This document shows, in pieces, positions 1 through 8,360 of a stretch of 36,386 bases of DNA. The stretch spans positions 1 to 36,386 of the forward strand of contig CAIRAY010000157.1 of assembly GCA_903876665.1 (NCBI GenBank), written 5' to 3'. A program made the translations under genes and the position numbers. Each line of letters opens with the position of its first letter. The first letter of the stretch is position 1. Source of the DNA: an uncultured Fibrobacterota bacterium (GTDB taxonomy: Bacteria > Fibrobacterota > Fibrobacteria > Fibrobacterales > Fibrobacteraceae). The notes beneath the pieces are model-generated. The model saw nothing but the letters and a program-made list of their open reading frames with translations, had not been told where the DNA came from and did no database searches.

Positions 1-344
1 GTGCCGGCTTTGGAAATTCGGTCGGAGGGGGCGTTACATTGGGGGCATATCTGCTTCTTCATGCATATTTTGACGTATGCGACGAAGAGTTGGTTCGCTT
101 TCTAGCGAAATATTTTCATTTTTGCCAGAATGGACCAACAGGCTTGTAGGGCAGTTTATAAGGGTTTTAATGGTTAGTCGTTGCTCCGATTCCGTCACCC
201 TAGCTTGGCTAGGGTCTAGGGTCACGAGTAACGATCAATTCCTTAACCATCTTACCCTGTGGAGGCATGGAATGTACTTGAATTCATAGGACATCATTTT
301 GATAGGGAGGCAGTAGATTCAATCAAAGTACATAAGGAGAATCC
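1..344. promoter_or_regulatory. Non-coding region upstream of the first GH43 gene
   Basis: No convincing gene is visible. The stretch 195-219 holds overlapping inverted repeats: ACCCTAG at 197-203 pairs with CTAGGGT at 209-215, and CTAGGGT is repeated at once downstream, so two alternative hairpins are possible. This could be a terminator for an upstream gene outside the window or an operator for the gene at 345. A strong ribosome binding site (AAGGAGA, 334-340) precedes the ATG at 345. No clear -35/-10 pair was identified. Confidence 0.5.
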
Positions 345-3300
345 ATGCCAAATATTTATAGAATACTCGAGCAATCCATTCTGCTTTTAGTGCTTGCCTG
401 TGGGTTTGTCCAGGCGCAGTCCTTTAGCAACCCCATCCGCAACCCCGAGAGCGCCGACCCCCATGTCACGCAAAAAGATGGGATCTACTATTATTTGTTC
501 ACGACTGGCGATGGCGTGTGGATTCGAAAGGCAGCTCGCTTGACGGATGTGGGCAATGCCACAGGGGTCAAAGTGTGGAGCTGGAATACCGTGATCAAGG
601 CTCATGTCTGGGCTCCAGAGCTACACTATTTGAACGGCAAATGGTATGTGTATGCCAGTGGGAGCGTGACGGGGAATAGCGACCCGGCCAGCATGCGCAT
701 GTTTGTGCTGGAGGCCAATAGCTCCGATCCCATGGGTTCCTATACCTACAAGGGCCTGTTGAGCGCCAAGTATGCCATTGATGAAACGGTATGGCAGGAC
801 CCCGCAAACGGCAATATATATATGGCGTGGTCCCAGTGGGATCAGAACATCCCCATGGCGACGGCTTCCGACTATATCCAAACGACCTACATCACAAAAA
901 TGCTTTCTCCCACACAAATGGGAACAACTCAAACCCGAATTTCTTATCCATCCAATTCCTGGGAAAAGCAAGGCTGGTGGGTCAATGAAGGTCCCATGTT
1001 CCTAAAGCGGAACAACAAATTGCATATCACCATTTCCGTTAGTGGCTGCTCGACTCCCGATTACGCATTGGCGCTTCTTTCCAATGAGGATGGGAATTAC
1101 CTCAATTCCGCATCCTGGAAAAAATCAACCACCCCTGTATTCATGCGCAACGAAACCAATAAAGTTTGGGGACCTGGTCACAACGCCTTTGCCAAATCCC
1201 CTAATGGAGCGGAGGATTGGATTATTTACCATGCCAAGAGCTCTTCAAACAACACCAACGCCGATCGCAGCACGCGCATGCAAAAGTTCACCTGGGATGC
1301 CAATGATTACCCGGTATTTGGAGCTCCTGTCGCAACAGGCGTGGCTCTTGCGATACCCGCAGAGGGTCGGGTAGCCAGTAGCTCCCTGTGGGATTTCAAT
1401 TTGGGGACTGAAGGTTGGACTTCTGCCAATAATTCCACACTAACAGCATCGGGAGGCAATCTTCAGGTTCAGGTGACTGGGGGTGATCCATACATTTACT
1501 CCCCAAACAACTTGGATATGAACCTTGCAAACTATAGTGCCATCGCTCTAAAGGTGCGCAACCAGACTAGCGATAGCAAAGGCGAAATGTTTTGGGGAAC
1601 CGATTTGGCGCCGGGGTTTTCCGGCACCCGTAGTGTTCAGTTTTCGATGGTGCCCAACGACAATGCGTATCGGACATCCTTGATCAATATGACCGGCAAA
1701 TCGGGCTGGAGCAACACGCTGAAGCAATTGCGGTATGACCCTGCTGCGTTTGCCTCTTCGGGGAGCCTTTCGGTGGACTGGATCAAATTGGTGGGGGGTT
1801 ACCCAAGTGGGGCCAAGGCCGTTCCCGGCACCATTCAGCTGGAAGACTATAACATGGGTGGCGAAGGCAATGGCTATCATGATTTGGATGTCGTCAATGC
1901 GGGTGGCGGATTCCGCGCCACCGAAGGAGTGGATTTGGAGGCAACAAGCGATGTAGGTGGCGGTTACAATGTGGGTTGGATCAATGGAGGCGAGTGGCTT
2001 GAATACCTGGTCGATGTCTCCAGTATGGGTCAGTACGATTTGGACCTGCGAGTGGCTGCGAGCACAGCGGACAACCAGGTTCATGTAGAATTCCAAGGCG
2101 AAAACAAGACGGGCACGATCCTGGTAAACAGCACTGGTGGCATTCAGGTCTATTCCACAAAAACAGTTCGAGTCACTTTGAATGCCGGCCGCCAACTCAT
2201 GCGCGTTTATGTGGACAAGAGTTCTGGTGGGTTCAACCTCAATTGGGTTGCGCTTCGGAAAGTCCCTGTGGTAATCAAGAAGGTTTATGGAACCTATTTG
2301 TTGACCTTCCATAGTGCCGCGCTCTCTCAGCTACACAAAGTGTATTTCCAAGTCGATGGAAATTTCAACGGGGGCCACAGCTACAATGACATTTCCCAAA
2401 CGCGCCAGATTCTGCAAAACATCAAGGATGCGGGCATCACCTTTCTAATTCTGGATATGACCAATAACCTGCAGTGGGATGCTGTCCAAGGGTCCTTTCT
2501 TGCAATCGACAATATTCAGAAAGTGGCTGCCGAAAAGGGCATGACCTTTGCAATTTTGCTTGCAAGTATCGATAATCCAGGTGGCTCCCATGAAGCGCGA
2601 GCACAGATTATATGGGAGAAATATGCGCAATTACCGCACTACCAGAAGAATCCCTATACCAATAAGCCTATTGTCACCCTTTTTGACGTGACCGATCCTA
2701 CCATTCTTCGGGGCACCTATTTGGATAAATTCCAATTGGAATCCGCATCCCAGAGTTACTGGGGCTACCGGAATATGAAAGGCTCGCCCGATAACACGGT
2801 GCGCTTTGTTTCGCCAAATCCCGGAGTCAATGGAAACCCAGTCGTGGACTGGAGTCGCGTCTCACCGACCGAGTGGGAGACCCGTGTGAAGTGGGCCAAG
2901 GAAGCTACGGTATTTTCGATCATCGGCTCTTATGATGATCACTGTGATGGTTTGTTCTGGGGCATCGCCAATTCCAAGAACCACTGGATCGATCCAAACT
3001 ACCCAACGGTAAATACATACTATCATCCCGACACCAAAGATGAATGGCAATACTATAACATCGTAAAATCCGTTTTGACGGGGTTGGGCACATCGAGTTC
3101 ATCTTTAGCGGTGTCATCGTCCTCAAAACCCTCGAGCTCGTCGGTGGCTGTGTCGTCTTCATCCCGGCCTTCGAGTTCGTCGGTGTCCGTGTCATCGTCC
3201 TCAAAACCCTCGAGCTCATCGAAGATTGTGTCGTCGTCCTCCAAGCCATCCAGCTCATCTGCGGTTGTCTCCTCTTCCTCCGCAAATGCGGGACTATGTG

Positions 3301-3926
3301 CCACAGCGGAACTGGTGACGAGTGGTGGCTCCCGTACTGTAGCGGCCAAAGGTTCCTGCTTTAAGGTCGATGCACGCAACTACAAATTGGGGGCTTTATT
3401 CAGTGTCCGGCACACAACATCCAATGCGCAAACCCGCACCCTCTGGTATGGTGGCACCGATCAGAATGTGACCACCTGTGGCCATAAAGCCGTGGAGATG
3501 AATGGAAACGGGGCGCAATACAACAACATGGTTGTCGGGAAAGACGCATCTGGGTACGCTTGGATTCAAGTGATTCCCACCAACGGAGTAGCCACCCCGA
3601 TCTACATGGATATGCAAAATTGGCAAAATGGAGCGGGCTGCGGGATTCCAGCCATCAAGCCAGCCCCACCCATCCCACCCTATGATTTGGTGGAGGTGAT
3701 CACCGTTGAAGAAGCCACTTCGCTCCAAACTTCCCAGGCCTTTGTGGGTGATGGCTGGAGTCAGTATCGTGGCCCGGTAAAAGTCTACGATCTAATGGGA
3801 AACCTTAGGGGAGTCATGGCCTGGAATGGCCATGCGCCAGTAGAAAATATGACCATGGGGAAGGGAGTGTTCCTCCTGCGCATTCCTGGTTCTACGCTTA
3901 AGCCAATGAAGATGTTCTTCGAATAA
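345..3926 (+). CDS. Secreted GH43 enzyme fused to CBM6 and a second barrel domain
   Basis: A 1193-aa secreted, multi-domain carbohydrate-active protein. Signal peptide 1-24 (cut after VQA). Residues ~27-335 are a GH43 five-bladed propeller: D38 in ADPH (base), D146 (pKa modulator) and E215 in NEGP (acid) fit the family triad, suggesting arabinofuranosidase, xylosidase or arabinanase activity. Residues ~348-482 are a GGDPY-type beta module found repeatedly in this window, and ~491-640 are CBM6-like. Residues ~647-912 form a second alpha/beta barrel-like domain, distantly similar to the GH71/GH99-like proteins nearby; its activity is unknown. A poly-Ser linker (~916-981) leads to a four-Cys C-terminal module (~983-1100) and a T9SS-like sorting tail (~1144-1193, motif VYDLMGN ... 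GKGVFLLR). The start is supported by AAGGAGA seven bases upstream. The GH43 call is firm; the substrate is not. Confidence 0.9.
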   Translation: MPNIYRILEQSILLLVLACGFVQAQSFSNPIRNPESADPHVTQKDGIYYYLFTTGDGVWIRKAARLTDVGNATGVKVWSWNTVIKAHVWAPELHYLNGKWYVYASGSVTGNSDPASMRMFVLEANSSDPMGSYTYKGLLSAKYAIDETVWQDPANGNIYMAWSQWDQNIPMATASDYIQTTYITKMLSPTQMGTTQTRISYPSNSWEKQGWWVNEGPMFLKRNNKLHITISVSGCSTPDYALALLSNEDGNYLNSASWKKSTTPVFMRNETNKVWGPGHNAFAKSPNGAEDWIIYHAKSSSNNTNADRSTRMQKFTWDANDYPVFGAPVATGVALAIPAEGRVASSSLWDFNLGTEGWTSANNSTLTASGGNLQVQVTGGDPYIYSPNNLDMNLANYSAIALKVRNQTSDSKGEMFWGTDLAPGFSGTRSVQFSMVPNDNAYRTSLINMTGKSGWSNTLKQLRYDPAAFASSGSLSVDWIKLVGGYPSGAKAVPGTIQLEDYNMGGEGNGYHDLDVVNAGGGFRATEGVDLEATSDVGGGYNVGWINGGEWLEYLVDVSSMGQYDLDLRVAASTADNQVHVEFQGENKTGTILVNSTGGIQVYSTKTVRVTLNAGRQLMRVYVDKSSGGFNLNWVALRKVPVVIKKVYGTYLLTFHSAALSQLHKVYFQVDGNFNGGHSYNDISQTRQILQNIKDAGITFLILDMTNNLQWDAVQGSFLAIDNIQKVAAEKGMTFAILLASIDNPGGSHEARAQIIWEKYAQLPHYQKNPYTNKPIVTLFDVTDPTILRGTYLDKFQLESASQSYWGYRNMKGSPDNTVRFVSPNPGVNGNPVVDWSRVSPTEWETRVKWAKEATVFSIIGSYDDHCDGLFWGIANSKNHWIDPNYPTVNTYYHPDTKDEWQYYNIVKSVLTGLGTSSSSLAVSSSSKPSSSSVAVSSSSRPSSSSVSVSSSSKPSSSSKIVSSSSKPSSSSAVVSSSSANAGLCATAELVTSGGSRTVAAKGSCFKVDARNYKLGALFSVRHTTSNAQTRTLWYGGTDQNVTTCGHKAVEMNGNGAQYNNMVVGKDASGYAWIQVIPTNGVATPIYMDMQNWQNGAGCGIPAIKPAPPIPPYDLVEVITVEEATSLQTSQAFVGDGWSQYRGPVKVYDLMGNLRGVMAWNGHAPVENMTMGKGVFLLRIPGSTLKPMKMFFE
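3096..3285 (+). repeat. In-gene 36-bp minisatellite encoding poly-Ser linker
   Basis: The linker is built from about five copies of a 12-residue unit of the form SSSS-xxV-SSSS-[KR]P, so the DNA repeats with a 36-bp period. The gene ending at 8262 has a shorter linker of the same type (about 7467-7620). Such linkers are usual between domains in Fibrobacter and Cellvibrio enzymes. Copy number probably varies between strains by slippage or recombination. Confidence 0.8.
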
Positions 3927-4004
3927 TTTTTGCTTATCCATTCTTTTCAGCTCTTCTTACGAACGTCGTCACTGGTATTGCGACATGCAAGGTGTTTATG
4001 GATT

Positions 4005-4111
4005 GTCATACCCGGTTGTTCTTGTCATGCCCGGCAGTTCTTGTCATGCCCGGCAGTTCTTGTCATGCCCGGCTGTTCTTGTCATGCCCGGCTGTTCTTG
4101 TCATGCCCGGC
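4005..4111. repeat. 19-bp tandem repeat, six units
   Basis: GTCAT begins at 4005, 4024, 4043, 4062, 4081 and 4100, an exact 19-bp period. The unit is close to GTCATGCCCGGCWGTTCTT; the first unit is the most diverged. It lies between two large genes on the + strand. The last unit is also the left arm of a long hairpin (4100-4165), so the array looks like an expansion of half of that hairpin. A CRISPR is excluded because there are no spacers. Confidence 0.9.
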
Positions 4112-4165
4112 ACGGGTATCACAGAACTCCGGTAGATGTACTGTGATGTCCGTTCCGGGCATGAC
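4100..4165. terminator. Long imperfect hairpin between the first two genes
   Basis: GTCATGCCCGG (4100-4110) pairs with CCGGGCATGAC (4155-4165). The inner segments ACGG/CCGT and ATCACAG/CTGTGAT also pair, giving a stem of about 22 base pairs with small mismatches around a ~16-nt loop. There is no T-tract, so a simple Rho-independent terminator is not certain. It may be an intergenic repeat of the REP/RPE kind. A 16-base copy of its left arm (GTCATGCCCGGCACGG) occurs inverted at 25681-25696. Confidence 0.6.
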
Positions 4166-4260
4166 TGGTTGATGTTGCATAATCTACGACGATGATAGTA
4201 AATGTGGAGTATGGGTCTTTTCATTGTTCAAAATTGACGAATCACAGGTGTGAGGTTTAT

Positions 4261-7200
4261 ATGCGAAAGGGTTCTTGGATATTTGCAATTTGTTTGCTTC
4301 TGCTTGCCCAGTCTGGGGTGGCGCAGTCTTGGTGGGACACCTATAGCGATACTTGGGTAGCCACCGATGGCCTCGGTCGCAAGCTCCCCACCTATAAGGA
4401 TGTTGGCGGACCGAAATCGGACAAAACCCTTATGATGTTCTACTATATTCCCACTGAGTTCCATGGGGACAACCAGGATTTCTGGGGGCCTTGGGACAAT
4501 ACCAAGCTCATTGCCGCCAATCCCACCAATCCGCAATATGGGCCAGCCGGTGCACCACATTTCTGGGGTGAGTCCGTTTTTGGGTACTATCATCACCAGG
4601 ATCGCTATGTGATCACCAAGCATATACAGATGCTGAACGATGCTCAAATCGATGTTTGGTATCTAGATATTTCCAATGGAATATTCCCCTCCTACGAAGC
4701 CTCGATTTTTAATATCTGTGGCATCATCAAGGAAATGAAAGCGGCAGGAAGAAAAGTGCCTAAGCTCGCCTTCATGGTCAACTCCAATGCGGCCACAACA
4801 CTGGCACGTATTCATGAACTCTTCTATGCAACGGGAGCGTTTAGCGACCTTTGGTTTCAGCTGGATGGCAAGCCCTTGGCACTAGCGCCCTCCTCGGAAA
4901 TGCCTAGCAACCTGCTTGGCTATTTCACCTTTCGCCGTAGCTGGGCCTGGTCTGCCGGTCAGGACAACTGGACCTGGCTTGAAAATTATCCCCAGCGCTT
5001 TGCCTGGCATACATCGCCTAGCGTCCCGGAGCAAATCAGCGTAGCCTCGGCAAGTCACCCGACCATCTTCAAGGGCAAAAGCTTCTACAATGGCACACAA
5101 ACTCCCATCAATTCCCAGCGTGTTACCGACCTAACCTTGCAAGATCCATTTTTCGCAGAACAGTGGCAGCGGGCCCTCGAAGTCAACCCGCCTATCGTGT
5201 GTGTCACCCAGTGGAACGAATGGATTGCCAGTCGATTTCTTAAAGAAGCGGGCAAAGGAGATGAATCATTCCTAGGCAAGCCACTCAATATCGGAGACAG
5301 CTATTTTGTGGATGCGTACAATTCCGAATTCAATCGCGACCTTGAGCCCAGTAAGGGCATCAACCAAGACCATCACTACTACCAATTGATCGCCAATGCA
5401 CGCAGGTACAAGGGGGTCAGGCCAATTCCCCAAGGAACAGTAGCAAAGACGATTACCCCTTCCGCAGGCATGGCCCAGTGGGATAATGTCGGTCCTGAGT
5501 ATCGTGACGATATTCGAGAGATCCTGGTGCGCAACACCTATGGCTCGACTCCCAAGGTCCAGTATACCGATTACACGGGCCGCAATGACATTCGCATCGC
5601 CAAGGTTGCGCGGGATGCATCAAACCTGTATTTCATGACCCAGACGGAGCAAGCCATGAGCCTATCCAGCGACGCGAACTGGATGGTCCTTTATGTGGAC
5701 GCAGACACCAATACCGCTACCGGCTGGCTCGGCTATGACTACCGCATCAACCAGACCCGCAGCACCTCTGGCCTCGCTTCTTTAGAAAAGAACTCCGGTG
5801 GGTGGGGCTGGACCAAGGTGGGTGATGTGGCGCTCCTTCAGGAAGGAAACACCTTGCAGATCACGGTCCCTCGGTCCCTGCTTGGAAAAGAGGCATCTAA
5901 AGGGCGCTTGTTCATGGACTTCAAGTGGACCGACAATTTGCCCGTAACCCCTTCGGCTCTAGACTTGATCGACAAGGGCGACATGGCGCCCAATGGCCGC
6001 TTCAACTATCGTTACCTAGAAAGTGCTCTTGCCCTCGCGCTCCTGCCCTACGGAGGATCTGCTAGCGCCGTACCCGGAACCATCCAGGTTGAAAATTTTG
6101 ACCAAGGCGGGAGCATGCTCGCATACAGCGACCTCGATTCCATCAATAATGGTGGGCAATATCGTCTTTCGGAAGCGCCAGATTTGCGAGTAGGCGCAGA
6201 TATCGATGGGGCATACGCCCTGGGCTGGACCCAAGCGGGCGAATGGCTCAAGTACTCTGTCCAGGTGGCTTCGACGGGTATCTACCGTGCGACCTTCCGA
6301 GTAGCGACACCCCATGCGGGGCAACGGTTGCAGCTGCAGTGCCAGGGGAAAAACCTTACGGGATCTGTGACCATTCCTTCAACAGGCGCGTTCACGACAT
6401 GGAATAATGTAATTGTAGAGGGACTTTCTCTGGATGCAGGCTCACAGGTTCTTACGCTGCTTTTCGAGACCGGCAATGTCGATATCAACTACTTTAAGCT
6501 CGAAAAGACTTCGTCGGCTACACCTCCCCAAGTTAAGCTCTTTGCATCCAGTGTCGTCTTTGGGCCCTATGACACGATCACGGTGACTGCAGCCGCCAGT
6601 AGCTTGGCATCGACCATCAGCAAGGTTGAGTTCTACCTGGGTACGCAAAAGCTCGGCGAGGCCACCGGGCTCCCTTATCAGGTAAAAGTCTCAGGACTAA
6701 GCATGGGCGTCCACACGATCTGGGCTAAGGCATACGATGCCCTGGGCGGTATTGGCAATGCATTGCCGATTGCGGTTCGGGTGCAAGAGGACCTGGCCCG
6801 CACGCGTTGGGATTTTACCCGTGATCTAGAAGGTTGGACCCTCAATAGCAGCCTTTCTGGTTCCGTGAGTCAAGGTCAGCTTCAACTCACGGTGGTGGGC
6901 GGTGACCCATATTTTTACCAAGGAACCTACTTCAGCGCAAGCAACAAGAAGCTCCGCATCCTCATGAAGAATGGCACGGCGGATACTCAAGGCCAGCTCT
7001 TCTGGAATTCACAAGTGAACGGAGTCAATAATTTCAAGACTTTGTGGTTCAATATTTCGCCCAATGACTTGGTGCTTCGCGAATATATCATCGACATGTC
7101 GAGTAATCCCGACTGGGCGGGCAATATCACTTCATTGAGATTCGACATCCCCAACAATGGCGCCAATCGTGGCAACATCGCAGTGGACTTGATCGAAGCC

Positions 7201-8262
7201 TTTTCTGTCAAGCCACAGAGCCTTACTTTCGATTTGGGCGCAAACAAGACAAAGACAAGTGGTGATAATGCATTCTTTTTGGAAGCCACGGCTAGCTCCG
7301 GCCTTTCAGTTGGTTATACCTCGTCGAATCCCACAGTGGCAAGCATCACAGGGGGCAAGGTGTCAGTCCTCAAAGCAGGCACAGCGACCATTACCGCAAG
7401 CCAGGCGGGAAACTCAACCTACAGTCCTGCCACCTCAGTCACCCAGTTACTCACTGTCACTGCGACCTCATCAAGTAGCAGCGCCATATCCAGCTCGGTC
7501 ATTTCCTCGAGCTCGTCCGTAGTAGTGTCCTCATCGTCGCGGCCATCAAGCTCGTCCGTAGCAGTGTCCTCATCGTCGCAGCCATCAAGCTCGTCCGTAG
7601 GGGTGTCCTCCTCTTCTATAGGGATTGGACTTTGTGCAACGGCAGAACTGGTGACGAGTGGTGGCTCACGTAGCGTTGCTGCCCAAGGGTATTGCTTTAA
7701 GATCGATGCACGCAATTTCAAGTGGGGGACCCTATTCAGTGTCCGGCACACAATATCCAATGCGCAAACCCGCACCCTCTGGTATGGTGGCACCGATCAG
7801 AATGTGACTACTTGTGGCCATAAAGCCGTGGAAATGAATGGCAACGGGGCGCAATACAACAATATGGTTGTGGGTAAAGATATCTCCGGGTTCTCCTGGA
7901 TTCAAGTGATCCCCACGAACGGAGTCGCTACTGCAGTATATATGGAAATGCAAAACTGGCAAAATGGAGTGGGCTGCGGAATTCCAGCCATCAAGCCAGC
8001 CCCACCCATCCCACCCTATGATTTGGTGGAGGTGATCACCGTTGAAGAAGCCACTTCGCTCCAAACTTCCCAGGCCTTTGCGGGTGATGCCTGGAGTCAG
8101 TATCGTGGCCCGGTAAAAGTCTACGATCTAATGGGAAATCTCACGGGGGTTATGGTCTGGAATGGCAAAGGCCCCATAGCAAAAAAGCCCATGGGTAAGG
8201 GAGTGTTCCTCCTGCGCGTTCCGGGTTCTACGCTTAGACCGAAGAAGATGTTCTTCGAATAA
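4261..8262 (+). CDS. Secreted GH71/GH99-like barrel protein with CBM9-like, CBM6 and Ig modules
   Basis: A 1333-aa secreted modular protein. I chose the ATG at 4261 over an upstream in-frame start at 4192 because it follows a GTGAGG ribosome site and opens a clean signal peptide (1-21, cut after GVA). Residues ~30-390 resemble GH71/GH99-type (beta/alpha)8 barrels; the QWNEW motif (317-321, E320) is the most likely active-site carboxylate. Then follow a CBM9-like domain (~399-570), CBM6/CBM35-like (~602-750), Ig (~756-843), a GGDPY-type module (~850-977), a BIG2-like domain (~986-1068), poly-Ser, the four-Cys module (~1123-1240) and a T9SS-like tail (~1285-1333). The last ~280 residues are almost identical to those of the preceding protein. 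It likely acts on a polysaccharide outside the cell; which one cannot be told. Confidence 0.85.
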   Translation: MRKGSWIFAICLLLLAQSGVAQSWWDTYSDTWVATDGLGRKLPTYKDVGGPKSDKTLMMFYYIPTEFHGDNQDFWGPWDNTKLIAANPTNPQYGPAGAPHFWGESVFGYYHHQDRYVITKHIQMLNDAQIDVWYLDISNGIFPSYEASIFNICGIIKEMKAAGRKVPKLAFMVNSNAATTLARIHELFYATGAFSDLWFQLDGKPLALAPSSEMPSNLLGYFTFRRSWAWSAGQDNWTWLENYPQRFAWHTSPSVPEQISVASASHPTIFKGKSFYNGTQTPINSQRVTDLTLQDPFFAEQWQRALEVNPPIVCVTQWNEWIASRFLKEAGKGDESFLGKPLNIGDSYFVDAYNSEFNRDLEPSKGINQDHHYYQLIANARRYKGVRPIPQGTVAKTITPSAGMAQWDNVGPEYRDDIREILVRNTYGSTPKVQYTDYTGRNDIRIAKVARDASNLYFMTQTEQAMSLSSDANWMVLYVDADTNTATGWLGYDYRINQTRSTSGLASLEKNSGGWGWTKVGDVALLQEGNTLQITVPRSLLGKEASKGRLFMDFKWTDNLPVTPSALDLIDKGDMAPNGRFNYRYLESALALALLPYGGSASAVPGTIQVENFDQGGSMLAYSDLDSINNGGQYRLSEAPDLRVGADIDGAYALGWTQAGEWLKYSVQVASTGIYRATFRVATPHAGQRLQLQCQGKNLTGSVTIPSTGAFTTWNNVIVEGLSLDAGSQVLTLLFETGNVDINYFKLEKTSSATPPQVKLFASSVVFGPYDTITVTAAASSLASTISKVEFYLGTQKLGEATGLPYQVKVSGLSMGVHTIWAKAYDALGGIGNALPIAVRVQEDLARTRWDFTRDLEGWTLNSSLSGSVSQGQLQLTVVGGDPYFYQGTYFSASNKKLRILMKNGTADTQGQLFWNSQVNGVNNFKTLWFNISPNDLVLREYIIDMSSNPDWAGNITSLRFDIPNNGANRGNIAVDLIEAFSVKPQSLTFDLGANKTKTSGDNAFFLEATASSGLSVGYTSSNPTVASITGGKVSVLKAGTATITASQAGNSTYSPATSVTQLLTVTATSSSSSAISSSVISSSSSVVVSSSSRPSSSSVAVSSSSQPSSSSVGVSSSSIGIGLCATAELVTSGGSRSVAAQGYCFKIDARNFKWGTLFSVRHTISNAQTRTLWYGGTDQNVTTCGHKAVEMNGNGAQYNNMVVGKDISGFSWIQVIPTNGVATAVYMEMQNWQNGVGCGIPAIKPAPPIPPYDLVEVITVEEATSLQTSQAFAGDAWSQYRGPVKVYDLMGNLTGVMVWNGKGPIAKKPMGKGVFLLRVPGSTLRPKKMFFE

Positions 8263-8275
8263 TTTCTGCTTCCCA

Positions 8276-8310
8276 ATCGTACCTGAATGTACTCGCAAAT
8301 AGAGTACGAT
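8276..8310 (+). terminator. Hairpin after the gene ending at 8262
   Basis: ATCGTAC (8276-8282) pairs with GTACGAT (8304-8310) around a 21-nt loop, 14 bases after the stop codon. No long T-run follows, so termination is only plausible. Confidence 0.35.
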
Positions 8311-8325
8311 CCATTTTCAAAATCA

Positions 8326-8346
8326 GGATAGATTCACAGTCTATCC
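8326..8346 (+). promoter_or_regulatory. Perfect hairpin next to the metalloprotease ribosome site
   Basis: GGATAGA (8326-8332) and TCTATCC (8340-8346) form a perfect 7-bp stem with a 7-nt loop. It ends three bases before the AGGAG ribosome site (8349-8353) of the gene at 8361. It may stabilise the leader or be a regulator site. Confidence 0.4.
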
Positions 8347-8360
8347 ATAGGAGAACTTGT

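Noticed and set aside
1548..2312. 254-codon minus-strand frame opposite the GH43 fusion gene
   Set aside because: It lies opposite conserved CBM domains of a firm gene; such antisense frames recur opposite the same modules elsewhere (22876-23451), as expected for shadows.
3053..3379. Acidic Glu/Asp-rich minus-strand frame
   Set aside because: It is the complement of the poly-Ser linker; the same artefact is seen opposite the linker at 7467-7620.
4005..4111. Possible CRISPR array
   Set aside because: The 19-bp units are directly adjacent with no spacers, and no cas gene is in the window.
3930..4172. 80-codon + strand frame between the first two genes
   Set aside because: Its peptide is a translation of the 19-bp repeats (SCHAR/FLSCPA pattern) with no ribosome site, so it is not a gene.
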